A DNA stretch of 64,000 nucleotides from Carallia brachiata. Taxonomy: Eukaryota > Streptophyta > Magnoliopsida > Malpighiales > Rhizophoraceae. The notes beneath the pieces are model-generated. The model saw only the letters and a program-made list of their open reading frames with translations. It was not told where the DNA came from and did not search any database. Location: positions 62,001 to 126,000 of the forward strand of contig JADCRB010000052.1 in assembly GCA_021464245.1 (NCBI GenBank). Direction: 5' to 3'. Made by a program: the position numbers and the translations under genes. Numbering within the stretch: position 1 is the stretch's first letter; every line of letters begins with the position of its first letter. Shown piece after piece: positions 23,207-36,267 of this stretch.

Positions 23207-26200
23207 ATGCTTTAGCCCTTCCTGCAAATGGTTCACCTCTTGTGATATGCGGCACTTTAGTGAATATACCAATTCTGTTTCTGAGCTTTCTTCACCACTT
23301 TGTTGGCAATGTACCCTAGAATTCAAAATCAAAAAATAAATAAATAAATAATCGTTTGTCAAAAACTTTTACATGCCAGGATGCTCCTCTTCAGTTAAAT
23401 GCAACCATACACAAGTGAACAGTTGGCAGAATCCTCAGACTGAAGCTTAGCAATTTTCTTCTTTAACTAACTCTACAAGAGAAGAACCTTAGGCATAAAA
23501 CAACAGCTATGGAAAAGCAAGTGAAGGTATACCTGCTTGCAAGCTCGAAGCCAAAAAGTGCCTTCACTGTATCTGGATTTTCACTGCAAGTTTAAAGAAA
23601 ATAAAGATTTAGAATGAATCATGGATGTGTCGGCAAATGCTTACACGATAACTTCTAACTAACACAAAATTTTGAGGAAGTTCAGCTAAACTGCAATTTG
23701 GAAGAACAAAAGGAGTTGAATAAAATAACAGCTAAAAAAGAATCCTTTTACAAAAACTAAATGCAAAAAACATGCAAAAGTATAGCTGCATATTCGCTAA
23801 ATAAAAGATACCACACCTACCTGGGATTTGGTGGTCCAAGAGACTGTGAATGGGTGTAGAAAAGCTGCGTCCAACACTCTTCTGCATCTTGTTACATAGT
23901 GTGTACAAAAGAGGTAAGTATCAAAGCAACATCAAAACAACAAAACTTTATGTTAAGCAGATGCCTGTTAGAAAGAAAACCTGCTGCATGAAGGCACCAT
24001 TGTGCAACTGGCCCAATTGTGGATACTTTTTGCGCAACACCTGCAACTAGAAGGGGACAAATGAATGTGTTACTCCGAGCAGAAAGAAATGAGGTTTCAA
24101 ATATAGGTCTATCTTGGAAAGCATCAATTTTCACAAATTTTATGGCTAAAATCCAACGATGATTATATGCATTTCATACTCAATGTGAAAAATTTAAATA
24201 AACTTTAATGTAATTTACTGGAGATGCAAAACTGCTGCCCAGTTCTAGGAGCTTAATCATAGGATGGGCAATATGTCACCATATATTTTAATCCATCATG
24301 TTAGAGGAATGTCTGCAAGAATTTCCTTCCTCCTAAACATCATGTTTATTTCCTTGGCACATATTTCTTCAGCTCAAACTAAGTAATTAGCATGTAGTGA
24401 AGAAGCACTATTAAAATGAATCTGGTGTTGCTTAGTTGAGCTTCTTTCATTTACGTAAGGCATCAATGAGAGCTTCTCAAGGAAAACAAATATAAGTCAA
24501 TGTTGTGAATTGATCTGGTAGACAAAAGAGACAACAAACCATCCAAAACTGCATGAGTGCCACAGGCTTGACACTTCTATCGAGCTCATTAAATAGTTCA
24601 CGAGTTGCAGCTGTCAACATATGTGAAGTCTGATCCAAATCACTCCTCCTATTCCTATCAGATGGATAGCCAACCAAACTCCAAATTGATTCCAAGATTT
24701 CAGCCACACATGATGAGGCCATAAATATGTTGTCAGAACTTGCGAGCAATTACCTTAGGAAATACATGGTCATAAACAGGAGACTTGCTTCAGCAAAGCA
24801 GACTTTAACTCCCGAACAGAATGCAGGCATTGTGTTGTGGAGTTCATATAGCAAGTGTTACCCAAATTAAACAGGCCAGCAGTATGACCCTGGAAGCATA
24901 AACAACATTTACAAAAAACAGCTCATCAGCAGGTAGGTATGGCCAGACCCGAAAAAGCGAAGAAAAAGAGAGTTTTGTTTTTCAGAGAAAGGTTAAATTT
25001 CCTGCAAGGGAACACTTTGGGAAAGCAAACAGTAAAGACATGAGGTTATGGAATAAAAACCCGCATCCAAAATTTTAAAAGTCAAAGCATGCACGGGTAG
25101 CATGTTAAGATCTATGGAAAACTGTTGTTGAAACTTCCATCACATTCCAGAAGGAATCATGAACAACAACACGATCAGTGTAAATCAATATAGTAATAAA
25201 GATTTGAAATAAAAATTTAAACAACAAGTAGGCCTTTCTCCTTCCTTGTCACTCTTTCTTCCCTCCCCTTTGTAATTTCACATGACTTCCTATGAAATGT
25301 GAGCCCCAATTTTCGCTAATTTTACTCTTCCACTTTCATTAAACTCTTCATTGTCTGCTTCCAACATAAATTTCCCTTGAAAAACTCTTCACCCACTTTA
25401 TTTTTAATGAGCAGCATTGCAGCTTGTACCTTTAAATTGGCTTGGGAAACATCAGATCACAAAAGTGCACTAAATTATCATTGTTTCATTAGTTTTTGCT
25501 GCGACTTTAGCAATTAACCACTTCCAAACAGGAAATATGCATTATCCATTGAGGATATCCATTATACTCTATTTCTAAAGGACGATGCCTCAGAACCAGT
25601 ATACAAAACATGACACAGCAATACTAGAAAAGCAATGAGCTAGTTGTGGTTGTAAAAATGTTCATACTGGGAAACACAAAAAAATGTATGATAACAGAAA
25701 AGTAAAGCACCTTACAACAGCAACCAGTTGTTCCTCTTCGGCAAGACCTTCCATGAAAACAGGACCCTTCTCGGGGCCTTCACAATCTCATTTGCAGTTC
25801 CCATCATCATCAATCTTTGTCCCTGGAAAATATTTAAAAAAATTAAAGCCACTTTCCAACACAAAGAGCGTTTGAACACTGCAAAGACACTGTAAAGACA
25901 CATTCACATCTTTCACTTTTACTGTAGCCAATCATCATCATCCTGCATTTAAAGAATGAAGATAAGAACAGCTGATATCCAAAATTCCGTCATAAGTGCA
26001 TACTACCAATTCCTGATACATCGCATGGGACAGGAGGGACAATAACAGTTGATGAATCTTCAACTAATTTGATTATAGTGAAAAACAGAACAATAAAGCA
26101 CAACAACTGACAGAACCATTTTGTTACCTTCAACAACCAGCCGCCCTTAAGCATAATCTTCTGCCTTTCAGGTGGCAATCTGGTCAAGTCATACAACTGG

Positions 26201-27071
26201 CACTTGAAAACATAAAGGAGCTGGCTCGTGTCTATTCCACTTTTGAAAACACCTCCTTGTGCCATTTGACACTAACTGCAACAGAACATTGACATTTCAA
26301 ATTCAACTACCAGACTTTTACAAATAAACAAAAGTTAAAAAAAAAAAAAACCTGCAATTCAGATTATTCATTGAATCCCATATTAGCTATCAATGCATCA
26401 GAGTGACCATATTATCTCATGAACCACTTATAAAACACACATTCCTAATTACTAAACCACATCATAGGACCTTCAGAACTCCAAGACAAGTAAACAGACT
26501 TCTCTCATCACATTAATTCCAATTGTCCTCAATACGAAAGTAATAAAATTGCAGTCATAAACTTCTGTATGAAGTTAATTACAAGCAATAATGTAACGTC
26601 ACCTATCAAAATAAACAAAACCTATACTTGAAAAGTCTTCTTTTTGCTTCTTTTCTGCGGATAAACATTTGATTGATACCTAGATTCGCCTTAGTCAACT
26701 ATTCTACACAAATGAACTTAAAAATCTAATCCAGAAATACAAACAACAGTCAACAGTGGCTAAAAGACATCTCTAATCCAATATCACTACTAGGCACATC
26801 CAGCACAAATAGCAGAAGCATAATACTTTTAGCACAAAAACAAAAAGACTTAATAACCCAATTCCAAAGAACATCCATATCTGATATTCCCCATCAAAAA
26901 CCCAATAGTTGCTGACCCAGTTGATGTAACTCAAAAATAAACCCAAAAGAACCAAACTTTGACATCTAAATTAATGAATTACCCCCAAAAGAGCCGTCTT
27001 TGCAGGGCCAGAGTCTAATCAATCAATAAAAAAAGGGTAAAAGAATAAACAAGATAGGTACCTGTAAGCAT
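23207..27071 (-). pseudogene. UBP6/UBP7-type ubiquitin-specific protease, 5' half only, frameshifted
   Basis: The parent family are proteasome-bound deubiquitinases (yeast Ubp6, human USP14 type) with an N-terminal ubiquitin-like domain. Ten exons can be read: 27071-27062, 26275-26128, 25942-25910, 25822-25716, 24889 to about 24780, about 24653-24540, 24040-23981, 23887-23821, 23583-23533 and 23315-23207. They begin MLTVSVKWHKEVFSKVE, then give FKCQLYDLTRLPPERQKIM and the Cys box GLFNLGNTCYMNSTTQCL with the catalytic cysteine kept. Single missing bases break exon 2 (about 26234), exon 3 (about 25930) and exon 4 (about 25770). The exon 3 donor reads AT in place of GT, and an extra tryptophan is present in KGGWLLK. 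After GLKH nothing homologous follows, so about the last half, including the catalytic His box, is absent. Kept introns mean a DNA-level duplicate, not a processed copy. Confidence 0.85.
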
Positions 27072-27197
27072 AGTGGAAGTGTTTTGGGGAAATCGATAGA
27101 GAAAGAAGAAGTTTTGAGTTTCTGTGTTTGCCTTCGTTCTGCTTGGAGATGGGTAAAGAACGAAGCCTTTGTCTTCAAACTTTGGAGAAGTACCAAC

Positions 27198-27680
27198 GGC
27201 TATACGTATGAATTAAGTCCTAAAGTTTTTATTTTTTATATTTAAATTTTAAATTATTTTGACATTTTTGTTTAAGTACTAAATTTTTAATTTTTTACTA
27301 TATTAATTTTTTTATTTATAAAAAATATTTAATCTGTTACTAAATAAGTTTAATTTAATGTAAATTATTAAAAAAAGTTAAATACATGAATTAAATATTT
27401 TTTTATTAACAAAATATGCATATTAAATTTTTTTTGATCAATAAATACACAAATTAAATAGGTAGTATACATATTATTTGATAGAAAAAATATTCATGTA
27501 TTTAATTTTTTTTTAAAATAATTATTTTTGTAAAGTTAAAATTATTTTTTAATAGATTGATCATTTTCTGTGGATAGAGAGAGAAATCAAAAATTTTAGA
27601 ATTTAAATAAAATTTTAAAAAAAATTAAAACTAAAATATAAAAACATTAAAAAATGTAGAACTTAAATTATATCTATCCC
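27198..27680. mobile_element. MITE, family B, second copy
   Basis: The sequence parallels 15347-15846 over its length, for example AACAAAATATGCATATTAAA and TTATTTTTTAATAGATTGAT. The right end, reverse-complemented, starts GGGATAGATATAATTTAAGT. The left end is more diverged (GGCTATACGTATGAATTAAG). A target duplication is not clear. Confidence 0.65.
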
Positions 27681-27869
27681 TTTCGCTTGCCAGTGTTTTA
27701 TACCGAAAATCTCGGCCCGACTTTGCCTTTAAATTTTTTAATTTTTTTTCTTTTTTTATTTGATTTTGACACATTTGAGAAATTCTTGTCTAAAATAAAA
27801 AAGAAAATTGAGAAATTCACCAGTAAAAGAAATTCAACCGTAAAAACAGTTTCTCTTTTTTTTGGGGAA

Positions 27870-27968
27870 GGTTATTAAAATCAGATCCTACTTCGGATCA
27901 ATTTGAGGTTTTCATAATTAGATAAAAAAATCACATCGTAGAATCGTAAAATTCTACGTAAAATACAT

Positions 27969-28004
<36 letters not shown>

Positions 28005-28603
28005 CAATTAACTATAAAATATGTGCAACAAATAATATAATTTTAATCACCTATAACGCATTCATTTAAAAATTACAAGAATGAAAATATAATTATTTTT
28101 TCTTAAATTTTGATCGATAACAAATCAAAAGTGAGTATAATGAGTTTTTAAACTTTTAATTAAATTAAGTTATTTTTAATATTATATTTCATTATATTAC
28201 AATTAAATGATATTTTATATTTACATTTTCATATTTGTCAACAAATACTCTTCTAAAAATTTTATTATTGAATTTTTTTGATATAATTTTTTAATCATAT
28301 TTTCTAATTATTAAGTATGGTTGACATAACAAAATTATAATAATTTAATAATTTTTATGAGAGCAAAATGATTATAAATGACATATTTATTAATTAGAAA
28401 CTATTTTTCAAAATTTTTTAAGAAAATCATATATTTACGATCTTACTCCGATTCAACCAACGATCCTACACAATTCTATACAATCCTATAATCCTGATCA
28501 CGATCTTACTCAAAAACAATTTTTTATGCGATTTAGATTATTGGAATAATGTAAGATTGTAGGATTATGCGATTCTATGAATTGAATCACGATTTTAACA
28601 ACC
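27870..28603. mobile_element. Candidate MITE with GGTTNTTAAAATC termini (about 730 bp)
   Basis: The left end GGTTATTAAAATCAGATCC and the reverse complement of the right end, GGTTGTTAAAATCGTGATTC, match at 12 of the first 13 bases. The inner ends carry repeated GATC/ATCCTA-type motifs. There is no ORF, and the element includes an (AT)n tract. The target duplication is not evident. Confidence 0.55.
27971..28002. repeat. (AT)16 microsatellite
   Basis: Pure AT dinucleotide run inside the 27870-28603 element. Confidence 0.95.
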
Positions 28604-28664
28604 ATGAAGTAAGTAGTGTCTCGCACTACACTTTAAAAAGACCAAAATTATTAAATTCGGCTTA

Positions 28665-29010
28665 GTCATGAACTGGATAGAAGATTGGGTTAACGGTCAA
28701 AATAACAACTATTTACATCCTAACTATTTATAAATTTTTATAATTGAGCTATTTTCAATTTTTTTAATTGAGTTATGTATTTTGTAAGTGTTTTGCAATC
28801 GAATTCTTCTATCACTTTAACTGTAAAAACATATTTTGACCTAATGGATGTGAATGAAATCTTATAGGGTGGTCTTTAATGGTTAAATTGATAAAAGAAC
28901 TCGATTGTAAAGTATCCAAACGATGTAGGACTCAATTAAAAAAGTTAAAATATTTAAAATTTAATTATAAAAATTTATTAAAATTTAAGACTTAAATGAG
29001 TGTAATTACT
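28665..29010. mobile_element. Fold-back MITE-like element
   Basis: The left arm (TTTTTATAATTGAGCTATTT, then TTTTAATTGAGTTATG, then GCAATCGAATTCTTCTATC) is mirrored by the right arm on the opposite strand (CTTTTTTAATTGAGTCCTAC, then CAATCGAGTTCTTTTATC). Arm length is about 130 bases with imperfect pairing. There is no ORF. Confidence 0.5.
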
Positions 29011-32000
29011 TTAATAGGTCATTGGTCACCAATAGATTAATAGTTCGCTCAAGGGATCACTATTGAGAATAATTTTCTACTATTTTCCTTTTGCACATAA
29101 CAATAAGTTTTTTTTTTTAGATCCGAATAAAGAAAAGTCTTCAATTTCTAAGTTAAAATGCACAAAATTTTTTTATTTGTTATTTTTCAGTCAAAAAAGA
29201 TATCTACTCCAGTTCAATTGGGTCTCTTGTTCATGGTTTAAAAATACAATTGGATTTGTCCGATAAGTCCAAATGGTTTTTGGCTAATTTGGCTAGATGT
29301 AATAGTTGATTCATTGGGTCATCGATCTAACCAATTGAACCAAACAAGATTTTATAATTATCAGTGTTAGATTCGTGAATACGCAAGTTTGTTGTATTTT
29401 TTTATATTTTAATTAAATGAAAAAAAAATAATGACCTTAGTATCATGATTGTGTAATAAATGTCGTATTATTGGAGGATGTCATAAAATTATAACAACTA
29501 AATTAAAAATCAAACAATAATATAAAAAAAAACCTTGTAAAACCCACATAGAAACATCAACCAATCACACAGCAAAATAACCAGGAAAATATTTAAAGTT
29601 GGAAGGCGAGAAAGTGTAATTTTTCACCTATTCCATAATAAATACAACCATTCAAAGTTTTTTTTTTTAATAAAAAAAGGATAGATTTGATATTTTTTTC
29701 AAAACCGACCATTTGAGCCAAGGGTTCATTGGCCACATTGATTTCAAGCCAAATGCACTTTAAGAAAAATGGTGAAGTTTTCGTGCCCAAAGTTTCTAAT
29801 TATGAATATGACCAAATTAAATTGCAAGCATCTGCTCATACCTTAGAAGTACCAAGTCATTTAGACCCTCTCCTTAGAGTTTGCCACTCACACTGTTCTT
29901 CCATAGGTGGGAACGAAAATACAACAAGTGCTAATAAGGACCAATCAAAAATTTTTGTGGTGAAAATCATCAAAAAGAAAATAACAAATTTTTTAAAGCC
30001 AACAAATATTCTTACATGATTATATGCAAAAAAAAAAAAAAGGCTAAGAAAATTTATAATAAAAAGATTAAAATAACTATAATTAATTAATTGAGTGCAT
30101 ACGTGGATGAAAAGTTATAACAAAAGGTCAAAAAAAAAAGTGAGAGAGAAAAACAAAACCAAAGAAAAGATTGAAAATTAAACAATTATTAATAAGTACC
30201 AATAAATGACCTCTCTCTGAAAATATTAGCAAAAAGAAAATCACGAACAACCTAAATAATTATGACTAAACACAAAATTATAATAATTCTTAATAGGTTT
30301 ATGCTTTTGAGTTTCTGGCTTTTGGACGTTCATCGCCATAGCCAATTTGAAGCACAATTTTTTTTTGAAATATCTTAGATTTAGTCTAATTTATTGGGAA
30401 ATGAGACAGTTAGAGAAGTTAAACGTTTAAATCCTTCATTTTTCTTTTGCTGGCATATTATTACTGTCTTTTGAACTATAAGCTCACCACTAATTTGAAA
30501 CACCTTATTTGTGGATTGTTTTTAAGATACAAAATTCGGGACTCAATTCCCGTAAAGCATGATCAAGGGCATTAAAGGGAAGTTCAAAGAGAAAAAACAA
30601 CATCCAACTCATAAATTTTAAAAAAAAAAGAAGCAAAAATGCCAACCAAAAGACAATTAATTAGACGTATATACTTGTTTGAATATTTCCTCCTATGCCA
30701 ACAGATATTCTTATATAATTATATGTAAAAAAATTAATAAAAATTATAATTAAAAATTAAAAAAATTATAATTAATTATAAGCATCAACCTTTTTAGGAG
30801 ATTGTTTGGATAAAAAAGCTGAAACCTGAAATTGAAATCTAGTTAAAAGAAAACAAAAAAAAAAAATTATGCAAGTAAATAATACTTGTGATTTATAATG
30901 TGAAAAAGAAGACTACATGCATATTGAAATTCTTAAATTTATTACAATTAAAAAAGACTGCAATTATTGATCCTAATTCTGTTAGAATACTAAGAAACAC
31001 TACTCAAAATTTTAATTTTAATATAACACTAACAATGACTACAATTTTTAAAATCTTAATTCTATTATAATACTAAAAAAGAATGCAATTGTGGAGAATT
31101 TGACCCCATACTGCTCGAATCATCAACAACAATGTATAAAGCAATTTTTATTTTCGTTTTTTTTTATCTACACCGCCCAGCATTCAGTTCATTGGACTGA
31201 TTAATCTGAACCGATCCGAATAAAATTTAGAAAGATGATAAAAGTCTTCCAACAATTTTTATTTTCTAACAGAAAGGCAACTTAGCATTAGATTCAAATA
31301 GAGATACAAGGCTTGAAAAATAAGCCCAAAACCCTGGTCCTTTATTACATTGGAGAGTCCAACACACATCAGATGCCCCAGAGACCTAAAGAGAGGCCTA
31401 ACTCACAACAAGCCCAAAAGCCCAAACAAACCCTGAACCACTGAAACCAGTACCACCACGCGAGGCGGCGGCGGTGACCAGGCACTAGAGGATCTCTGGT
31501 GAAAGACGAGCTCTGACATGGTCACAACTTGAAGCCCAAACGGCCCAGGTGGGAGACAAACTCTTCGCCACCACAACACGACGGCAGAGGAGCCCAACAA
31601 GCTAGAAGCAACGACTTATAGGCACTTAGTGAGTTTTTATTATAAGATTTAATTAAACACATGTACCCCTTACTGCGCCACAAGGCGCCTACTTATAGGT
31701 AGTTTAATCGAAACACTTTGTATCAAACCAAAAACCGATGTTTAGCCATTAAAAAAAAAAATTGATGTTCAAATATTTACAAGATAGAAGCTAATATTAT
31801 TTGTTGTTAAATAATAACAATGAATATCAAATCCTACTAAAAATTTAAGTTGAAAATAAGGAAAATTTAAAATTATTATAAGTCATATTATAAATTTATA
31901 TTTAATCAATATGAGATAGTAATTCTTTAACATGCCTCCTTGACACATATTAGGCCTGATTAGCATATAGTAGAAGAAAATTAGAATGCAACGGTCCAAA

Positions 32001-33162
32001 CCCATAAAAATAAGTCAAATTAAGATTCCAGATAAAATGGATAAACTAAACTTTAATACTATGTCAAATAATGATAATAGGTCTCAAATTTTACTAAAAA
32101 TTTAAGTTAAAAGTAAAAAAATCTCAAAATCATTATAAGTCATATTATAAATTTATATTTTAATATTAATTTTTTAACATTTGTGAATGGGTAACACAAA
32201 AAATAACTTAAAATACATCAGCAAAGTGTCTTTTTTGTTTGTTCTTGTCTATTACACCTTATAATTATTTTGGTTTTTTTTTATTATAGTAATTTTTTTT
32301 AGTTTTTGTTACATATAATTATGTTAAAATGGCTGTTGACATTTATGATCTGTTAGTGTTTTTTTTTTATAACTTTTTTCTTACATCTTTTTTCTTACAT
32401 CGTTCTAGTTTTTTTTTTTTTTTTATTTATAGTTTTTCAGTTTGAACATTAAAAGTATTAATCTCGCGCATCATGTGGGTTACTTTCTAGTAATAAAATA
32501 TAATAATAAAAATATAGAGAATATTCACATGTTACTTTATAGACTTTGGTACTTGGATTCTCCAAAAGCTTAATTTCTAAATTTTTGAATTTAATAAATT
32601 ATCAATAATTGTAGTTTTTTTTATATTTTAATAGAATTAGAATGTCAATAATTGTAATTTTTCTTAGTATTCTATTAAAATTAAAATTTCAATTTTAATA
32701 GTTTTTAGCATTCTCATATATATGCAGTCATATTTTTCACCCTACAAAAACTCTAGTATTCTTTGCTTGCATTACTATATTCTTGCTTTTTCTCAACAAG
32801 ATTTCTCAATTTTAAATTTTAAATTTCTCAATTTCTCTTTAAGGTTAGTACTTATAATTAATTACAGTTATTTTAGTCATTGATTATAGTTTTTTCTTCT
32901 TCTTCTTGTTTTTTTTTTTACACACAATAATATAAGAATATTCTGTTTTGAAGTTTTTTATTCTCGATTGATTTTCGCAAAAAAATAAAAATAAAAAGAA
33001 AAAAGTCTTTGATCAGTACTATTGATAATTTTTTTATTTTTAATTCATTAAAACAAAAATTTTAAGTTCATCTCTATACATTATTGCTTGAAAAATGATT
33101 GAACGAATTGATCTCTGGACATTGTTTGATCACCTTGGGATGTATTTATGTACTTTGAGATA
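29011..33162. other. AT-rich intergenic DNA with one GC-richer island
   Basis: There is no convincing coding sequence. The region is full of A/T runs. A direct repeat pair carrying CATATTATAAATTTATATTT lies at about 31870-31915 and 32130-32165. An island at about 31290-31640 is clearly GC-richer (repeated agcccaaa, gcggcggcggtg) and looks like an inserted fragment, perhaps of a transposon, but it carries no recognisable domain. Confidence 0.45.
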
Positions 33163-33605
33163 AGGTTGTCAGAAGCGGATCAGTTATCGAACTAAAAATT
33201 GTTAGTGCGTTAAGGTTTAACAGGTATTTGAACTGGTACTTAATAATATATATATATATGTATATATATAAGTAATTAAAAAAATAATTATTATAGATAG
33301 TGATTAAATATTATTTTTTTAATTTTAAGGATGAAATTAAAAATTTTAATCAAATTTAAGACTAAATTAAACTTTTAATTAAATATAGTAATTAAATTAT
33401 AATTTAAATAACATTTGAGACTAAATTATAATTTATAAATTTTTTAATTTCAATGAACCGGTCCAACCGATCTAGATTTCACCAGTTCTTGACCGATTTT
33501 AATCGATCCAAGTTATCTCTTCAAATTTTCCTAAATCGGTCCGGACCCCAATCGGTCATCAGTTCAACCGGTCTGATCTATCAGTCTGATCCAGTTTTGA
33601 AAATA
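33163..33605. mobile_element. Degraded MITE-like element with CCGGT-rich end
   Basis: The left end (GTCAGAAGCGGATCAGTTAT) and the reverse complement of the right end (TCAAAACTGGATCAGACTGA) share an inverted GGATCAG core. The right third is rich in GGTCC/CCGGT/CCGAT motifs, typical of some plant MITEs. Boundaries are approximate and no target duplication is seen. Confidence 0.4.
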
Positions 33606-35007
33606 GTGCTTTGAGATGGTCGAAGTACTTACAAATAAAAATACAACCTTTGCTAAATTGAAGAAACGGATTATTGTCGTTGGATTCTTTTCCCAGTTGG
33701 ATTTTTGTCGTGCCATTATTATAAATAACACTGACCTTAGATGCCATCGGCACGTTGCAAATAACTTGAATTGTATTGTCCTCTCCGTCTGTGTGTCCTC
33801 TTGAGATATAACTATAACGGATTTCATATTTACATTGCAAATAACTTGAATTGCACGGATTTTGTTATTTTTGTTCAGGTCATATAATTATACAAATTCA
33901 TGAATTCAGGCCATATAATTATTCTAGATTACTTTATTTTAGTTTGAGGTTAGTGTTTATTTTAGTAAGCATAGTTTTTTCTTAATTTTTTTTACACATA
34001 ATTACATAACATATATACAATCTCCAGCTTGAGATACGTGAAATTCTATGATTTTGTGTATGAAATAATGTAAACTTCAGTGTGGAGATTTGCAATCAAT
34101 CGAAGATCAACAGCCATGGAAGAAAGTATGTTGGATTTAATTTCTACACACAAGACGTTGAAGATGGTACTGATAAACTAAACTCTACATCCGCTTTTCC
34201 TTTTTTTTTTTTTTTTTTTTTTTCTATATATGCCCTTTTTCCTCATTGAACTTTAATTTTTTATCACTACACATTATTTCTATGACTATATTTCTGGTTG
34301 TCTGTCTTTGTACCGAATTTATGACATGAAGAAAATTTACGTCTCATGTTTTAAAACACAAATCTACCCATTTTTTTTTAGTTAAAAGAATTAATATATC
34401 AATTTCATAAATTAGAAAGTTTCAATTTTAACTCTTTGTTCTTGTCAAAAATTTTTTTTTTTTTAACTCTTTGTTATCGTGCGGCACTTCTTCTGCAGCA
34501 GCTATCGTGTGCCAGTCACATTTTCGCTATCTGCTCTCCTCCTGGCGTGCCTTGCTGGTGTTGTCTGCTTCCTCATTGAAGCTTGGTCCCCGTCGTGTGA
34601 GCTCTGGTGCTTGGGTGCGTTTTCTACCTGTTTTAGTGTTGTGTCCGGCTAGTGTTTTTCCTGCAGTTTTTCGAATCGAGGGTTGGGTGGCTCCCCTACT
34701 TCCCCCAGTTGTTTTGATGGGTGGAGACGGGGAAGGCGGCTTTTTGGTCCTCCTGGTGGCTCTGTACAGACAATATGGCGCCGGTCACGCCTACCGTTCG
34801 AGGTCACCAGTTTTTGTGCTCTTAGCGTTTGCCTCAGCCCTTGCTATTCCAGCTGTTTGGATCCATTCTTCACGCCGCTCTGTGGCGTTGGTGCAACCAC
34901 TAGCGTGCCTTCCACTGTGAGCGGTCTTTTGGCCGCCGTGTGTTCCCCTGCGTTCCATCGGACTCGGTCGCCGGTGCTGCCAGCTTGCGTCTGGTGGGAG
35001 TTTGTTT

Positions 35008-36150
35008 TTTTTGGGTAGAAAAAGAAGGCACATCGCCTAAAAGGAAAAAACATCAAGAAACAACACTACGGGGCCAACACACTCCAACCATATCCTGCTG
35101 TAGCAATGTCCTGAGCTCATCTGGTGGACATGACAATAGATGGAAACCAGCAGGGAGAGACAAAGCATGAGAGGCTAACCAACCCACTACTTTGTTGCCC
35201 TCTCTATATGTGTGGCAAACTTGTATTTCCCAGCTTCGGTGCAGAAGCTTTGAACATTCTGGAAATAGAAGGGCATGAGGATGCGTAGGCGAAAAACCAG
35301 TTTGCAACAACCACATTGCCACACTAGAGTCCACTTCAAGATAGACTCGGCAATAACCAAGGTCCCACGCCAATTGCAGCCCCTGAAGGATAGCCCAAAG
35401 CTCCGCCACGAGAGCAGAGCAGATGCCAATGTTATAGGCAAAGCCAACTAACCATTGACCATTTAAATCACGGATAACGCCCCCTGCGCCCGCATCGCCG
35501 GAGCAACCTTTCGACGCGCCATTGGTATTTAGCTTGACCCAACCAGCCAAAGGAGGGTTCCAACGAATAAGAAGAGATACCCAACTCCCCTGAATATTTG
35601 GAGCCACGACAGCAACTGCCCCTCCTTATTCAGCTGCATTGCTTGGTCGTCTGACCGCGCTAGCTACAAAATAAAAACCAGCAGGATATCTTCCAAGCCT
35701 TGCCCCGGAGAACACAACTCCCAGTCGCCATTTCCATACCCACCAGCAAGCTGTGCCAAAGAGTTTTGACCAGGGAACACAGACCTCCATCCCATAGTTG
35801 TCATGAAGATTACTATTAAGCCAGTCCTCAAAATTAGCACTAAAGCAGCGCACCTTCAGTGCCGACGCGACTAGAGTGCCCCCAAAGCGCAACAACTCGG
35901 CAGTCTCGAAGTAAATGAATAAGTGACTCCTCAAAGAGGCCACACAAAGGACAGTAAGGAGAATCGGATAGCCCCCTGCGCCACCTTTCTTCATTAGTCA
36001 TAAGCTTGCCTCTCGCAACCTTTACGGGAAGCACCGTTTTTCTCTGGCAGGTATTTAACACGACTGCATTCTCAGAGTTCGAAACTGAAATCTCTAGTTA
36101 AACGAACTCAAACTCTTACCATATGAGCCAGTGCCTGCTGGTTATTGAAC
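35008..36150 (-). mobile_element. 5'-truncated L1-like LINE inserted in the outer LINE, minus orientation
   Basis: On the minus strand this holds the end of a LINE ORF2, a short 3' UTR ending CTTTTTCTACCCA and a short A tail (T run at 35008-35012). It is flanked by 17-base direct repeats differing at one base, CTGGTGGGAGTTTGTTT at 34991-35007 and CTGGTTGGAGTTTGTTT at 36151-36167. That is the target-site duplication expected of target-primed insertion. The outer element's sequence continues after it. Confidence 0.87.
35053..36061 (-). pseudogene. LINE ORF2 C-terminus: zinc-binding (zf-RVT) and RNase H domains, disrupted
   Basis: Reading leftwards, 36061-35840 gives a zf-RVT-type region (RGKLMTNEERWRRG, then CPLCGLFEESLIHLLRDC). 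A linker (LFGTACWWVWKWRLGVVFSG) follows, then an RNase H-like domain at 35607-35053. A frameshift lies at about 35900 and an in-frame TAA at about 35620, so no full protein is made. In the RNase H part, the first catalytic aspartate is asparagine (KLNTNGA, usually NTDGA) and the late aspartate is lost (KVVGWLA, usually KVADWLA). The middle glutamate (AELWA) and aspartate (EVDSS) remain. The reverse transcriptase and endonuclease are absent through 5' truncation. Confidence 0.85.
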
Positions 36151-36267
36151 CTGGTTGGAGTTTGTTTGTGTGGGTGATTCATGTGTGGGCGTGTTACCGT
36201 TGGTTGTTTCCTCTTCGGCTTTGGGCCTAGACTTGTTTTCACTACTAGTCCATTGGTTTCACTATAA

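Noticed and set aside
33759..33870. Direct repeat TGCAAATAACTTGAATTG (two copies)
   Set aside because: It is a short local duplication with no spacing pattern or further copies, neither a CRISPR array nor transposon ends.
34116..34181. Short frame MEESMLDLISTHKTLK just upstream of the LINE complex
   Set aside because: It is only 21 codons with no splice support or homology. The idea of a gene broken by the LINE could not be supported.
34471..35018. Two overlapping plus-strand frames of 111-149 codons
   Set aside because: They lie within a LINE-like element and cross the junction with a nested LINE. They show no domain, and their openness comes from GC-rich, stop-poor DNA.
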